Source: Microbacterium sp. SZ1 | GTDB lineage: Bacteria; Actinomycetota; Actinomycetes; Actinomycetales; Microbacteriaceae | Direction: 5' to 3' | DNA: 64,000 nt | Assembly (NCBI RefSeq): GCF_002362255.1 | Contig: NZ_LPVV01000004.1 | Coordinates: forward strand, 186,001 to 250,000 | Shown here: positions 1 through 7,890 of the stretch, piece after piece | Position numbering within the stretch: the stretch's first letter is position 1 | Layout: every line of letters begins with the position of its first letter | The notes under the pieces: generated by a model | Databases searched by the model: none | The model's input: the letters and a program-made list of their open reading frames with translations, nothing else | What the model was told of the DNA's origin: nothing | Translations under genes and position numbers: made by a program

Positions 1-452
1 AAGCCGGTGCCGTCCCAGATGCCCGCCTCGACACCCACGCCCCGGCGCCGCAGCGCCACCGCGACCTCATCGGCACCCGCCTCGTGCCAGTTCACCGAGG
101 CGTAGTCGGGCAGCTCTGTCCAGGCCTCGATCGCCGCGATACGGCGCTCGACGTCGGGTTCCGTCCAGGCGCCGGTCGTCACGCCGATCGGGATGCCGGG
201 GCACGCCGCGCGCAGCGCGCTCACCCACTCCGCGACATGGTCGGGTGCCACCGAGTCGCGCCCCGCGGCGTCTTTCGGGTGCACGTGGATCTCCCGCGCG
301 CCGGCCGCGACCGCCCGCGCCGCATCCGCGGCGGCCAGCGTCGCATCGGCTGTCAGCCGCGGATGCTGGGTGAGCTCGCGCGCGCCGTTGATGCACGCCT
401 GCACCAGCATCCGTCCTGAATCGACAGACCCCGCGTCACCAGGCGCGGACAT
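1..452 (-). CDS. Beta-keto acid cleavage enzyme (BKACE/DUF849), 5' part only
   Basis: The N-terminal about 150 residues of a BKACE-family enzyme; the gene runs off the left edge of the window. These zinc enzymes condense a beta-keto acid with acetyl-CoA to give acetoacetate and a CoA ester (3-keto-5-aminohexanoate cleavage type). The start reads MSAPGDAGSVDSGRMLVQAC, followed by INGARE, GAREIHVHPKD and AGRDS, which match the family's first beta-strand and its zinc-binding HxH segment. The ATG overlaps the stop codon of the upstream DUF2188 gene by one base (TGATG), so the two are probably translationally coupled. The substrate cannot be predicted from this fragment. Confidence 0.8.
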   Translation of the reverse strand, partial: MSAPGDAGSVDSGRMLVQACINGARELTQHPRLTADATLAAADAARAVAAGAREIHVHPKDAAGRDSVAPDHVAEWVSALRAACPGIPIGVTTGAWTEPDVERRIAAIEAWTELPDYASVNWHEAGADEVAVALRRRGVGVEAGIWDGTG

Positions 453-679
453 CAGTTCATGAGCTCCCGCGGGTGGAACTGATGCAGCCCTCCGGTGTCG
501 GACGGGCCCTCCTCGGTGCGGATGTTGTGCGCGACCTGGCGTGCGGTCGCCGCGCCGCGCCCGACCCGCACCGCTTCCTCCTGCGTCTCGAAGCTGTTCC
601 CCAGAGTGCGTGACTCCCCCTCGATCCGGTTGAACCAGATGCCGTCGCGCTGGAACGTCTCGATGTCTCCTGCAGCCAT
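452..679 (-). CDS. DUF2188 small protein
   Basis: A 75-residue protein with the DUF2188 pattern: an N-terminal short strand with W in DGIWFNRIEG, then a TQEEAVRVGRGAATARQ helix, then an N-I-R-T-E-E-G tail. DUF2188 proteins are small, soluble and of unknown function, often present in several copies in actinobacteria. The ATG at 679 has a purine-rich ribosome site (GGAGAGGA) at good spacing. It is the first gene of a two-gene unit with the BKACE gene. The family assignment is from pattern memory; no function is claimed. Confidence 0.75.
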   Translation of the reverse strand: MAAGDIETFQRDGIWFNRIEGESRTLGNSFETQEEAVRVGRGAATARQVAHNIRTEEGPSDTGGLHQFHPRELMN

Positions 680-880
680 GGGGATGTCCTCTCCGTCCCC
701 TCTTTTCTACGCGAGGGCTGGGACACGGCAGGAGGGGCTTGACAGAATCCGCGGTTCTCGACGATGGGGACGGCCTCGCGATGCAGACATCCCGCGTCAC
801 GTCAAGGGCGATGACGGGGCGATTCCACGACCGTACGGTCATGTCATGCCCGACCCGAAGACCGCTGCGTGGAGCGCCCG

Positions 881-2242
881 ATGAGCCTCGAGGTGATGTC
901 GCCCACTGAGGCGCTGCTCGACGGCCGCTACGTGCTCAAGGAGCGGGTCGGTCGGGGCGGCATGGCGACCGTGTACCGGGCGGAGGACACCCACCTCGAG
1001 CGCGTCGTCGCGATCAAGATGATCCACGAGGATGAGGACGCCTCCTCTGCCGAGCGGGCTCACAACGAGAAGGCACTGCTCGCGGCCGTCGATCACCGTG
1101 CACTGGTCACGCTCTACGACGCGCAGCTGATCCCCGGTCGCCCGCGGTATCTCGTCATGGAGTTCGTCGAGGGCCCTACCCTCGCCCGCCGCATGAGCAC
1201 AGGGCCGATGCGTGCGCGCCAGGTCGCCCGCGTCGCCCGGGACGTCGCCGAGGCACTGTCGATCGTCCACGGAGCGGGCATCGTGCACCGCGACGTCAAA
1301 CCGTCGAACGTGCTGCTGGCCCGCGATCCGGGCGGCGGACCGTGGACCGCCAAGCTCGCCGACTTCGGCATCGCCTGCACGGTCGGCAGCCCCCGCCTGA
1401 CCTCGCCCGGGATCGTGCTCGGCACCCTCACCTACATGGCACCCGAGCAGCTGCGCGACGCCGAGCCCGGCACAGCTGTCGACGTCTTCTCGCTGGGCCT
1501 CATGCTGATCGAAGCCCTCACCGGCGAGCCCGCCTACCCGGCGATGAGCACCGGGCGCGGAGCAGCCGTCGCCCGGCTCATGAACCCGCCCACGATCCCG
1601 GCGAGCGTGCCCGAGGAATGGCGCGAACTGCTCGAGCGGATGACACGCCTCGAGCCCTCCGAACGCCCCACCGCGCGCGAGGTCGCCCGCGCCGCCCGAG
1701 CGCTCATGCGCGGCGAGGCTCCGACCGCTGTCGTGCCCGCTGCTGGTGCCGGGATCGCCGCGGGGGCGGATGCCGCGGGGGCGGATGCCGCCGCCTCTCC
1801 TGACGCCAGCGCAGGCGCCGCAGGCGCCGCTGCCGCCGCCGCTCCTGCGGAACGGCCGACCGACCGCACCGCCGTCCTCGACTCCGCAGCCTCTGCACGC
1901 CGCCGTCGCAACCCGCGCGCCGTCGCCGGCATCGCCGCAGCCGCCGCGGTCGTCGTCGCCGGAGGACTCGTCACCGGCTTCGTGGCCGGGAACCCGCCCG
2001 TCGCCGAGGGCGGCCGCCTCGCGGCATCCTTCGCCGAGCGCACCGTCATCGCGCCCGACGACTCCGGCGAGGCTCCCGTCGAGGTGGTCGTGAGCGAGCC
2101 GACCGATCAGGAACCGATCGTGAACCAGCCGGCGGTCGACCAGCCGGCGAAGAACGAGAACAAGGGCCCGGGCAACAACAACGGCGCCGACAAGCCCGGC
2201 GACGGGAACAAGGGTCCAGGCCACAAGGGCGACGACGACTGA
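881..2242 (+). CDS. Membrane serine/threonine protein kinase (PknB-like, no PASTA domains)
   Basis: A 453-residue Hanks-type kinase. The catalytic domain is at residues about 17-270: glycine loop GRGGMATV (24-31), ATP-anchoring Lys46, HRD 136-138 followed by KPSN, DFG 161-163 and an APE (MAPEQL) motif. A Pro/Ala-rich stretch (about 285-335) leads to one membrane segment (about 345-370) and a short outer tail rich in N, G, K and D. Canonical PknB has PASTA repeats outside; here there is only a low-complexity tail, so a muropeptide-sensing role is not supported. The ATG at 881 is preferred over the in-frame GTG at 869 because GGAG lies 6 nt before it. It appears to be transcribed alone. Confidence 0.9.
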   Translation: MSLEVMSPTEALLDGRYVLKERVGRGGMATVYRAEDTHLERVVAIKMIHEDEDASSAERAHNEKALLAAVDHRALVTLYDAQLIPGRPRYLVMEFVEGPTLARRMSTGPMRARQVARVARDVAEALSIVHGAGIVHRDVKPSNVLLARDPGGGPWTAKLADFGIACTVGSPRLTSPGIVLGTLTYMAPEQLRDAEPGTAVDVFSLGLMLIEALTGEPAYPAMSTGRGAAVARLMNPPTIPASVPEEWRELLERMTRLEPSERPTAREVARAARALMRGEAPTAVVPAAGAGIAAGADAAGADAAASPDASAGAAGAAAAAAPAERPTDRTAVLDSAASARRRRNPRAVAGIAAAAAVVVAGGLVTGFVAGNPPVAEGGRLAASFAERTVIAPDDSGEAPVEVVVSEPTDQEPIVNQPAVDQPAKNENKGPGNNNGADKPGDGNKGPGHKGDDD

Positions 2243-2280
2243 CCCCCGGCCCCCCGCCCCGGCCCCCCGTCCCCCGTTCA

Positions 2281-2331
2281 GTTGGCACCTCCTGCGGGAA
2301 TCCACGCGGAATTCCCGCAGGAGGTGCCAAC
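2281..2331. repeat. Palindromic repeat family 1 (TTGGCACCTC), copy 1
   Basis: Two perfect 21-base inverted arms (2281-2301 and 2311-2331) around a 9-base loop, in the gap between the convergent kinase and VOC genes. The arms begin GTTGGCACCTCCTGCGGGA and end with its complement. Two further copies of the same design, with the same outer TTGGCACCTC arms, lie at 51801-51935. A stem this long will fold in RNA from either strand, so it could terminate both neighbours. It is best seen as a REP-like genomic repeat. Confidence 0.85.
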
Positions 2332-2345
2332 CGAAGGCGTGAGGC

Positions 2346-2799
2346 TCACGCCCCGCGCACGTCGAGCACCCAGGTCACGCCGAACCGGTCGGTCAGCATT
2401 CCGAATCCGGCCGACCACGCCGACGCGGCGAGGGGCTCGATGACCTGCGCGCCGTCGGCCAGGGCAACCCAGCAGCCCTGCAGTTCGACCAGCGACTCCG
2501 GCCTGCAGCGACTGGAAGAACGTCCGATCCGTGAGCGTGACGCCGTTCTCACGGCGGGTGGTCCCGGCGACGGACTCGGCCTCGTCGGCGCCCGGCACGT
2601 CGTAGGCCATGAGGCGGAACCCGGAGGCGTTCGCGACCTGCCCGAATACGACGCGGTCGGAGCCGGGCGCGTCGGCCGGCATCCCGAAGTCGGCGTAAGT
2701 CGCGATCGTGACGTCGGCGGCGAAGACCGCGCCGTAGAACTCGAGCGCCTGACGAGCCGTGCCGCGGAAGTTCAGGTGGGTGGTGGTGGTGACGGTCAT
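2346..2799 (-). pseudogene. VOC/glyoxalase-fold (PhnB-like) protein, apparent frameshift
   Basis: The N-terminal half reads MTVTTTTHLNFRGTARQALE and continues to TDRTFFQSLQ in one frame. The rest of the same family pattern (VELQGCWVALADGA, VIEPL, SAWSAGFGMLTDRFGVTW) continues in a neighbouring frame. The break lies at about 2494-2508, in the run GACTCCGGCCTGCAG, where one extra base would explain it. Both halves are well conserved, so this is either a recent mutation or a sequencing error. PhnB-type VOC proteins are dimeric, metal-binding or antibiotic-binding-like folds of broad function. The ATG at 2799 has AGGAG. The gene diverges from the WYL regulator, a pairing seen often in actinobacteria. 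Confidence 0.75.
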
Positions 2800-2897
2800 G
2801 ACGTTCTCCTGTCGATGAGTGCGGCGGATGCCGATGAGAACCACGATCACAGCAGTAGAGGTCAATTTCGGTCCGCTTCTCGCAGCAGAATGGAGGC

Positions 2898-3845
2898 ATG
2901 TCGGGCTCCTCATCGCGGATGCTGTCGCTGCTGTCCCTCCTGCAGGCAAGGCGCGACTGGCCGGGCGCAGTGTTGGCCGATCGCCTCGAGGTCACCCCGC
3001 GCACGATCCGCCGCGACATCGACCGTCTGCGCGAGCTCGGCTACCGCATCACGGCGATCAAGGGCCCCGACGGCGGGTATCGACTGGATGCCGGATCCGA
3101 GCTGCCCCCGCTCCTCTTCGACGACGCGCAGGCCGTCGCGATCGCCGTCGCCCTGCAGAGCATCCCCGCGAGCGGCGTCGATGTCGACGAAGCGGCGGTG
3201 CGGGCCCTCGCGACGGTGCGCCAGGTGATGCCCTCACGGCTGCGGCACCGCATCGACGGCATCCGCTTCTCCGGATCCGCGAACGACGTGCGCGTCGACC
3301 CCGCTGTGCTCGAAGCGACGAGCGCCGCGGCGCGCGACCACCTCGTGCTGCGCTTCGATTACGGACGGGCCGACCGACCGCCCCGGCGCACCGAGCCGCA
3401 CGCCGTCGTCGCCCGCGAGGGCCGGTGGTATCTGCTCGCCTGGGACCTCGACGCCGACGACTGGCGCACCTTCCGCCTCGATCGGATGACCGCGCGCATC
3501 CCCACCGGCCCGTCGTTCACTCCGCGTCCGCTCCCCGCGCAGGACGCGCAGACCTACCTCGCCGCGCGAGCCAAGGGGTCGGATGCCGACGACCGCTGGC
3601 CCTGCATCGGCGAGGTCGTGATCGAGCTCCCGGCACGCGAAGTGGCACCCTGGATCGGCGCCGACGGCTCGGTCGATCCCGTCGACGACGGATCGTGCCG
3701 GGTCACGGTCGGGTCGTGGTCGTGGGTGGGCGTGCTCGCCGCCGTGACCCGCTTCGACGCCCCGTTCACGGTCGCGGGTCCGGCTGCCTTGGCGGAGGCC
3801 GCCCGCACACTCGCGGCGCGCTTCGCCGCGGCATCCCCCCGGTAG
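2898..3845 (+). CDS. YafY-type HTH/WYL-domain transcriptional regulator
   Basis: A 315-residue regulator. A winged HTH_11 domain occupies residues 1-60 (LADRLEVTPRTIRRDIDRLR is the recognition part), followed by GPDGGYRL. The WYL ligand-binding domain lies at about 145-215 and carries the name motif in the form RWYLLAWDLD. A C-terminal WCX-like region completes the protein. WYL domains bind small ligands or nucleic acids. The ATG at 2898 follows GGAGG. It is divergent from the VOC gene with about 98 bp between them, so it probably controls that gene and itself. Confidence 0.9.
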   Translation: MSGSSSRMLSLLSLLQARRDWPGAVLADRLEVTPRTIRRDIDRLRELGYRITAIKGPDGGYRLDAGSELPPLLFDDAQAVAIAVALQSIPASGVDVDEAAVRALATVRQVMPSRLRHRIDGIRFSGSANDVRVDPAVLEATSAAARDHLVLRFDYGRADRPPRRTEPHAVVAREGRWYLLAWDLDADDWRTFRLDRMTARIPTGPSFTPRPLPAQDAQTYLAARAKGSDADDRWPCIGEVVIELPAREVAPWIGADGSVDPVDDGSCRVTVGSWSWVGVLAAVTRFDAPFTVAGPAALAEAARTLAARFAAASPR

Positions 3846-3848
3846 ACT
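3843..3848 (+). promoter_or_regulatory. Candidate -10 element for purL
   Basis: TAGACT lies 37 nt before the purL start and overlaps the stop codon of the WYL regulator gene. TAGACT-like hexamers are common -10 elements in these organisms. No clear -35 is visible, so this is tentative. Confidence 0.35.
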
Positions 3849-3884
3849 GGGGTCGCCCCGCCGGCCCCTTCCCTAGGAGTGCGC

Positions 3885-6218
3885 GTGACCACCGCCCCTG
3901 CACCTGCCCACAAGCACGTCCCCGACTCCGTCGAGAACGCGATCGCGACTCCCGAGAAGGAGCAGCCCTACGCGGCGCTGGGCCTCAAGGACGACGAGTA
4001 CGCCCGCATCAAGGAGATCCTCGGTCGCCGCCCCACCTCCGGCGAGCTGGCGATGTACTCGGTCATGTGGTCGGAGCACTGCTCCTACAAGTCCTCCAAG
4101 AACTACCTGCGCCGCTTCGGCCAGAAGGTCTCGGACGAGATGAAGGAACGCCTCATGGTCGGCATGGGCCAGAACGCGGGCGTCATCGACGTGGGCGAGG
4201 GCTGGGCCGTCACGTTCAAGGCGGAGAGCCACAACCACCCGAGCTTCATCGAGCCCTTCCAGGGAGCGGCGACCGGCGTCGGGGGCATCGTCCGCGACAT
4301 CATCTCGATGGGCGCCCGCCCGGTCGCGGTCATGGACGCCCTGCGCTTCGGTGCGATCGACCACCCCGACACCGCCCGCGTCGTGCACGGCGTGACGAGC
4401 GGCATCAGCTTCTACGGCAACTGCCTCGGCCTGCCGAACATCGGCGGCGAGACGGTCTTCGACTCCGTCTACCAGGCCAACCCCCTCGTGAACGCCCTCG
4501 CCGTCGGCGTGCTCCGCCACGAAGACCTCAAGCTCGCGAACGCCACCGGCGTGGGCAACAAGGTCGTGCTCTTCGGCGCCCGCACGGGCGGCGACGGCAT
4601 CGGCGGCGCCAGCATCCTCGCCTCCGACACCTTCGCCGACGGCGGACCCACCAAGCGCCCCGCGGTGCAGGTCGGCGACCCCTTCGCCGAGAAGGTGCTC
4701 ATCGAGTGCTGCCTCGAGCTGTACCGCGGCGAGCTCGTCGAGGCCATTCAGGATCTCGGCGCGGCCGGCATCTCGTGCGCGACCTCCGAGCTCGCGGCCA
4801 ACGGCAACAGCGGCATGAAGGTCTCGCTCGACAACGTGCTGCTTCGCGATCCGTCGCTCACGGCCGAGGAGATCCTCATGTCGGAGTCGCAGGAGCGCAT
4901 GATGGCGATCGTCGCTCCCGAGAAGCTCGACGCGTTCATGGCCGTCGTGAACAAGTGGGAGGTCGAGACCTCGGTGCTCGGCGAGGTCACCGGCGACGGA
5001 CGCCTCATCATCGACTGGCAGGGCGAGCGCATCGTCGACGTCGACCCCTCGACCGTCGCGGTCGACGGCCCGGTCTACGACCGCCCGGTCGCCTACCCGA
5101 CGTGGATCGACGCACTCCAGGCGGATGCCGCTGAGAACCTGCCGCGCTCGAACGACCCCGACGTGCTGCGCGAGCAGTTCCTCGCGCTCGTGGCCTCGCC
5201 GAACCTGGCGGACACCCGCTGGATCACCAACCAGTACGACTACTACGTGCTCGGCAACACGGCCCTCGCGTTCCCCGACGACGCCGGCATGATCCGCGTC
5301 GACGAGGAGTCGGGCCTGGGCTTCGCGATCTCGACCGACGCCAACGGCCGCTACTGCCAGCTCGACCCGTACGCGGGTGCGCAGCTCGCCTTGGCCGAGG
5401 CCTACCGCAACGTCGCCGTCACGGGCGCCGTCCCCACCGCGATCACCGACTGCCTGAATTTCGGCTCCCCCGAGAACCCCGAGGTCATGTGGCAGTTCGG
5501 CCAGACCGTCGACGGTCTCGCGGACGGATGCTACGAGCTCGGGACCCCGGTGACCGGCGGCAACGTCTCGTTCTACAACCAGACCGGAGACGTGCCGATC
5601 CACCCGACCCCGCTCGTGGGCGTGCTCGGCATCATCGACGACGTCTCGCGCCGCATCCCGTCGGGATGGCAGGACGAGGGCCAGAACATCTACCTGCTCG
5701 GCACGACGTCGACGGAGCTCTCGGGTTCGGCGTGGGCCGAGACCGTGCACCAGCACCTCGGCGGGCTGCCCCCGAAGGTCGACCTCGCGGGCGAGAAGCG
5801 CCTCGCCGGTCTGCTCGCGGCGGCGCGCGACGAGTGGCTGATCTCGTCGGCGCACGACGTGTCAGAGGGCGGTCTCGCGCAGGCGCTCGCCGAGGGCGTC
5901 TCGCGCTTCGGCGTCGGCGCGCGCGTCTGGCTGAACGAGATCATCGAGCGGGACGGAGTGGATGCCGCATCCGCGCTGTTCTCAGAGTCGACCGGTCGCG
6001 TGATCGTGACCGTGCCACGCGAGGACGACGTGAAGTTCCGCGGTCTCTGCGAGGGCCGGAACTACCCGGTCGCCCGCATCGGCGTCACAGACGGCCAGGA
6101 TGCGAAGCTCGAGGTGCAGGACGTGTTCACGATCCCTGTCGCCGAGATCCGTGAGCGCTCGCAGGCCACGCTGCCCGCGGCCTTCGGCCCGACCGTCGCG
6201 GAGCCGGTCGGCGCATGA
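3885..6218 (+). CDS. purL: Phosphoribosylformylglycinamidine synthase subunit PurL
   Basis: A 777-residue small-type PurL. It uses ATP and ammonia delivered by PurQ to convert FGAR to FGAM in purine synthesis, working with PurS and PurQ (not in this window). Visible family segments: [14 protein letters not shown] near the N-terminus, ESHNHPS (ATP/metal site), [28 protein letters not shown] and [11 protein letters not shown]. Length is normal for the bacterial small form. The GTG at 3885 is preferred because AGGAG sits 5-6 nt upstream; the earlier in-frame GTG at 3879 overlaps that site. The stop overlaps the start of a small membrane protein gene. Confidence 0.97.
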   Translation: MTTAPAPAHKHVPDSVENAIATPEKEQPYAALGLKDDEYARIKEILGRRPTSGELAMYSVMWSEHCSYKSSKNYLRRFGQKVSDEMKERLMVGMGQNAGVIDVGEGWAVTFKAESHNHPSFIEPFQGAATGVGGIVRDIISMGARPVAVMDALRFGAIDHPDTARVVHGVTSGISFYGNCLGLPNIGGETVFDSVYQANPLVNALAVGVLRHEDLKLANATGVGNKVVLFGARTGGDGIGGASILASDTFADGGPTKRPAVQVGDPFAEKVLIECCLELYRGELVEAIQDLGAAGISCATSELAANGNSGMKVSLDNVLLRDPSLTAEEILMSESQERMMAIVAPEKLDAFMAVVNKWEVETSVLGEVTGDGRLIIDWQGERIVDVDPSTVAVDGPVYDRPVAYPTWIDALQADAAENLPRSNDPDVLREQFLALVASPNLADTRWITNQYDYYVLGNTALAFPDDAGMIRVDEESGLGFAISTDANGRYCQLDPYAGAQLALAEAYRNVAVTGAVPTAITDCLNFGSPENPEVMWQFGQTVDGLADGCYELGTPVTGGNVSFYNQTGDVPIHPTPLVGVLGIIDDVSRRIPSGWQDEGQNIYLLGTTSTELSGSAWAETVHQHLGGLPPKVDLAGEKRLAGLLAAARDEWLISSAHDVSEGGLAQALAEGVSRFGVGARVWLNEIIERDGVDAASALFSESTGRVIVTVPREDDVKFRGLCEGRNYPVARIGVTDGQDAKLEVQDVFTIPVAEIRERSQATLPAAFGPTVAEPVGA

Positions 6219-6361
6219 GCGAGCTGAGCCGCCCCGACGACGACTACGGCGACCTGGGCGAGCGCCGCAATCGCCGCATCCGCGTGGTCGCGTGGGTCGT
6301 GATCGTGGCTCTGCTGCTCGGCGGTGGCGGCGCGACCGTGATCACGCTGCTCCTCGGCTGA
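6215..6361 (+). CDS. Small single-span membrane protein downstream of purL
   Basis: A 48-residue open frame starting [20 protein letters not shown], with the ATG overlapping the purL stop (ATGA). A charged N-terminal half is followed by one hydrophobic segment (about residues 23-47: [16 protein letters not shown] then TVITLLLG) that ends at the C-terminus. The positive residues RRNRRIR before the segment suggest the N-terminus is in the cytoplasm. The overlap implies coupled translation with purL. It is too short for family recognition and its function is unknown. Confidence 0.6.
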   Translation: MSELSRPDDDYGDLGERRNRRIRVVAWVVIVALLLGGGGATVITLLLG

Positions 6362-6405
6362 TCCCCGGAGTTCATCCGCGACGGGACACCCTCGAGGACA
6401 CGGAT

Positions 6406-6435
6406 GAGGGGTGACCGCCCGAGCGGCCACCCCTC
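6406..6435 (+). terminator. Stem-loop after the purL unit
   Basis: GAGGGGTG and CACCCCTC form an 8-bp outer stem, with an inner CCGC/GCGG pair. It starts 45 nt after the small membrane protein gene. There is no U-run, as is usual for terminators in GC-rich actinobacteria. Confidence 0.6.
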
Positions 6436-6565
6436 TCCGGTTCCGAGGGGAGGTCTCGTCACCGGAATAGGCTCGGTCCCGTACTGAGCCTCTTGTCGAC
6501 CGCGCCCTACGGGGAGTGCGGCCGACGATCGAGGCCCGGCGCCGGCACCGGTCCTCGACGATCGA

Positions 6566-6585
6566 CGGGACTCGGGGGAGTCCCG
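6566..6585 (-). terminator. Stem-loop after mscL
   Basis: CGGGACTC and GAGTCCCG form a perfect 8-bp stem with a 4-base loop, 8 nt beyond the mscL stop codon. It may also back up the purL-side hairpin from the other direction. Confidence 0.6.
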
Positions 6586-6593
6586 CGTCTGTC

Positions 6594-7001
6594 TCAGCGT
6601 GCTGCGCCCTCGCGCAGCAGATCGCGGATCTCCACCAGAAGCTCGGCCTCGGTCGGCGCGATGACCTCGACGACCGCGGGCTTGCGTGCCGCCTGCCGGG
6701 CCTTCCAGGTGTTCATCGGCAGCACGAAGACGAAATACACGACGAGCGCGACCGCGAAGAACGCGATGACCGCCGAGAGCAGGTCGCCCAGCGGGAAGGT
6801 GACCTCGTTGCCGTAGATGTTCGTGAGCTTGGGTCCGAACTCTCCGCTGGCGTCGGCCTCGAACACGAGTCCCACGAGCGGAGTGATGACGCTCGCGACG
6901 ACCGCGTTGACGATGGCCGTGAACGCGGAGCCGATGACGACGGCGACGGCGAGGTCGATCACATTGCCCTGTGCGATGAAATCCTTGAATCCCTTGATCA
7001 T
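6594..7001 (-). CDS. mscL: Large-conductance mechanosensitive channel MscL
   Basis: A 135-residue protein, normal for MscL, which forms a homopentameric pore that opens under membrane tension and releases solutes on osmotic downshock. The start MIKGFKDFIAQGNVIDLAVA followed by VVIGSAFTAIV is the family's amphipathic N-helix plus TM1 pore helix. A periplasmic loop carries GNEVTFPLGD, TM2 is at about 72-97, and the C-terminal helix contains LVEIRDLL. It stands alone with its own hairpin terminator. The opuA-type betaine importer near 54 kb is the other osmotic-stress system in the window. Confidence 0.97.
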   Translation of the reverse strand: MIKGFKDFIAQGNVIDLAVAVVIGSAFTAIVNAVVASVITPLVGLVFEADASGEFGPKLTNIYGNEVTFPLGDLLSAVIAFFAVALVVYFVFVLPMNTWKARQAARKPAVVEVIAPTEAELLVEIRDLLREGAAR

Positions 7002-7248
7002 GGTGTCCCCAATGCAGAAATCGGCCCCAGCCGAGAAGGAAGTGGCGAGACGAATGCCCCGATGACGTCCGTCGCACGATGCACGATCGGATGCCCGACA
7101 TTCAAGCGCATTCCGCGTTCACAGTTGCCGGCCGAATTGTGTGAACAACCGCTCGATCGCGCGCTTTTTCGGAAAATGATGGTGCGCGAACGCGTTGATT
7201 TCATCTCGGTATATTGCGCCACCGCATGATGGCCGACCGAGAAGGGAT

Positions 7249-7821
7249 TCAGCGCGAGAACAGAAAGCGCGTCAGTTGCACAACCGCGGCGGTGTCGTGC
7301 TGCTCGCGTCCGAGTGATTCCACGATGATGGCCCCGAGGATCGCCCGCCCGAGCTGCTCCACCGGAGCGTCGGCGGCGAGCTGCCCGTCGCGGATGCCGC
7401 CGTGCAGCCGCTCATTCAGGTACTTCTCCACCCCGAGGCTCTCGCCGAGGTGGGCGCCGACCCCGGCATCCTCCGTCGCCGCCGCGACGAGCGAGCGCAG
7501 CAGCGCGCCGCCTTCGGGAGCGTCGAGGATCGACAGCACGCTGCGCAGCCACGTCTCGACGTCGGCGGCGAGATCACCGGTGTCGGGCACGACGAAGTCG
7601 ACGGGGATCAGCCTCCCCTCCGCGAGGCACTCGCCGATCAGCGCACCGCGAGACGGCCACCATCGATAGATCGTCTGCTTGCCGACACCGGCCTCTTTGG
7701 CGATCCCCTCGATCGTGAGGCGGTCGTAGCCGCGGTTGTGGAAGAGCCGGGCCGTCGCATCGAGGATCGCCTCGCGAGCAGCCGTGCTGCGCACGGGCCC
7801 GCTCCGATGCTCGTTCACCAC
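7249..7821 (-). CDS. TetR-family regulator of the adjacent MMPL exporter
   Basis: A 190-residue TetR repressor. The HTH is at residues about 35-60 (TIEGIAKEAGVGKQTIYRWW), followed by an all-helical ligand domain. It is divergent from the MMPL transporter gene with 69 bp between starts, the classic repressor/exporter arrangement. The start is GTG at 7821 (a second GTG is the next codon). There is no clear ribosome site, but TTATCC lies 7 nt upstream, consistent with a leaderless message. The ligand is unknown. Confidence 0.9.
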   Translation of the reverse strand: MVNEHRSGPVRSTAAREAILDATARLFHNRGYDRLTIEGIAKEAGVGKQTIYRWWPSRGALIGECLAEGRLIPVDFVVPDTGDLAADVETWLRSVLSILDAPEGGALLRSLVAAATEDAGVGAHLGESLGVEKYLNERLHGGIRDGQLAADAPVEQLGRAILGAIIVESLGREQHDTAAVVQLTRFLFSR

Positions 7822-7890
7822 GTGTTCAGGATAACCACAGAACTCTAGACGAGACGCACCGTATGCTCTTGATGACTGAAGGAGATCGCG

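Noticed and set aside
739-765. TTGACA plus GACGAT as the kinase promoter
   Set aside because: TTGACA at 739-744 is a perfect -35 but no acceptable -10 lies 16-18 nt downstream, and it is 137 nt from the start codon.
839-2305. Long antisense open frame opposite the kinase gene
   Set aside because: It is a high-GC shadow: Arg/Gly-rich, no family pattern, and the opposite strand has clear kinase motifs. The same applies to the many long antisense frames throughout the window, such as 3873-5855, 8809-9951 and 61522-63924.
7822-7890. A defined TetR operator between tetR and the MMPL gene
   Set aside because: The layout predicts one, but I could not find a convincing dyad; CTCTAGACGAGA is only weakly symmetric.
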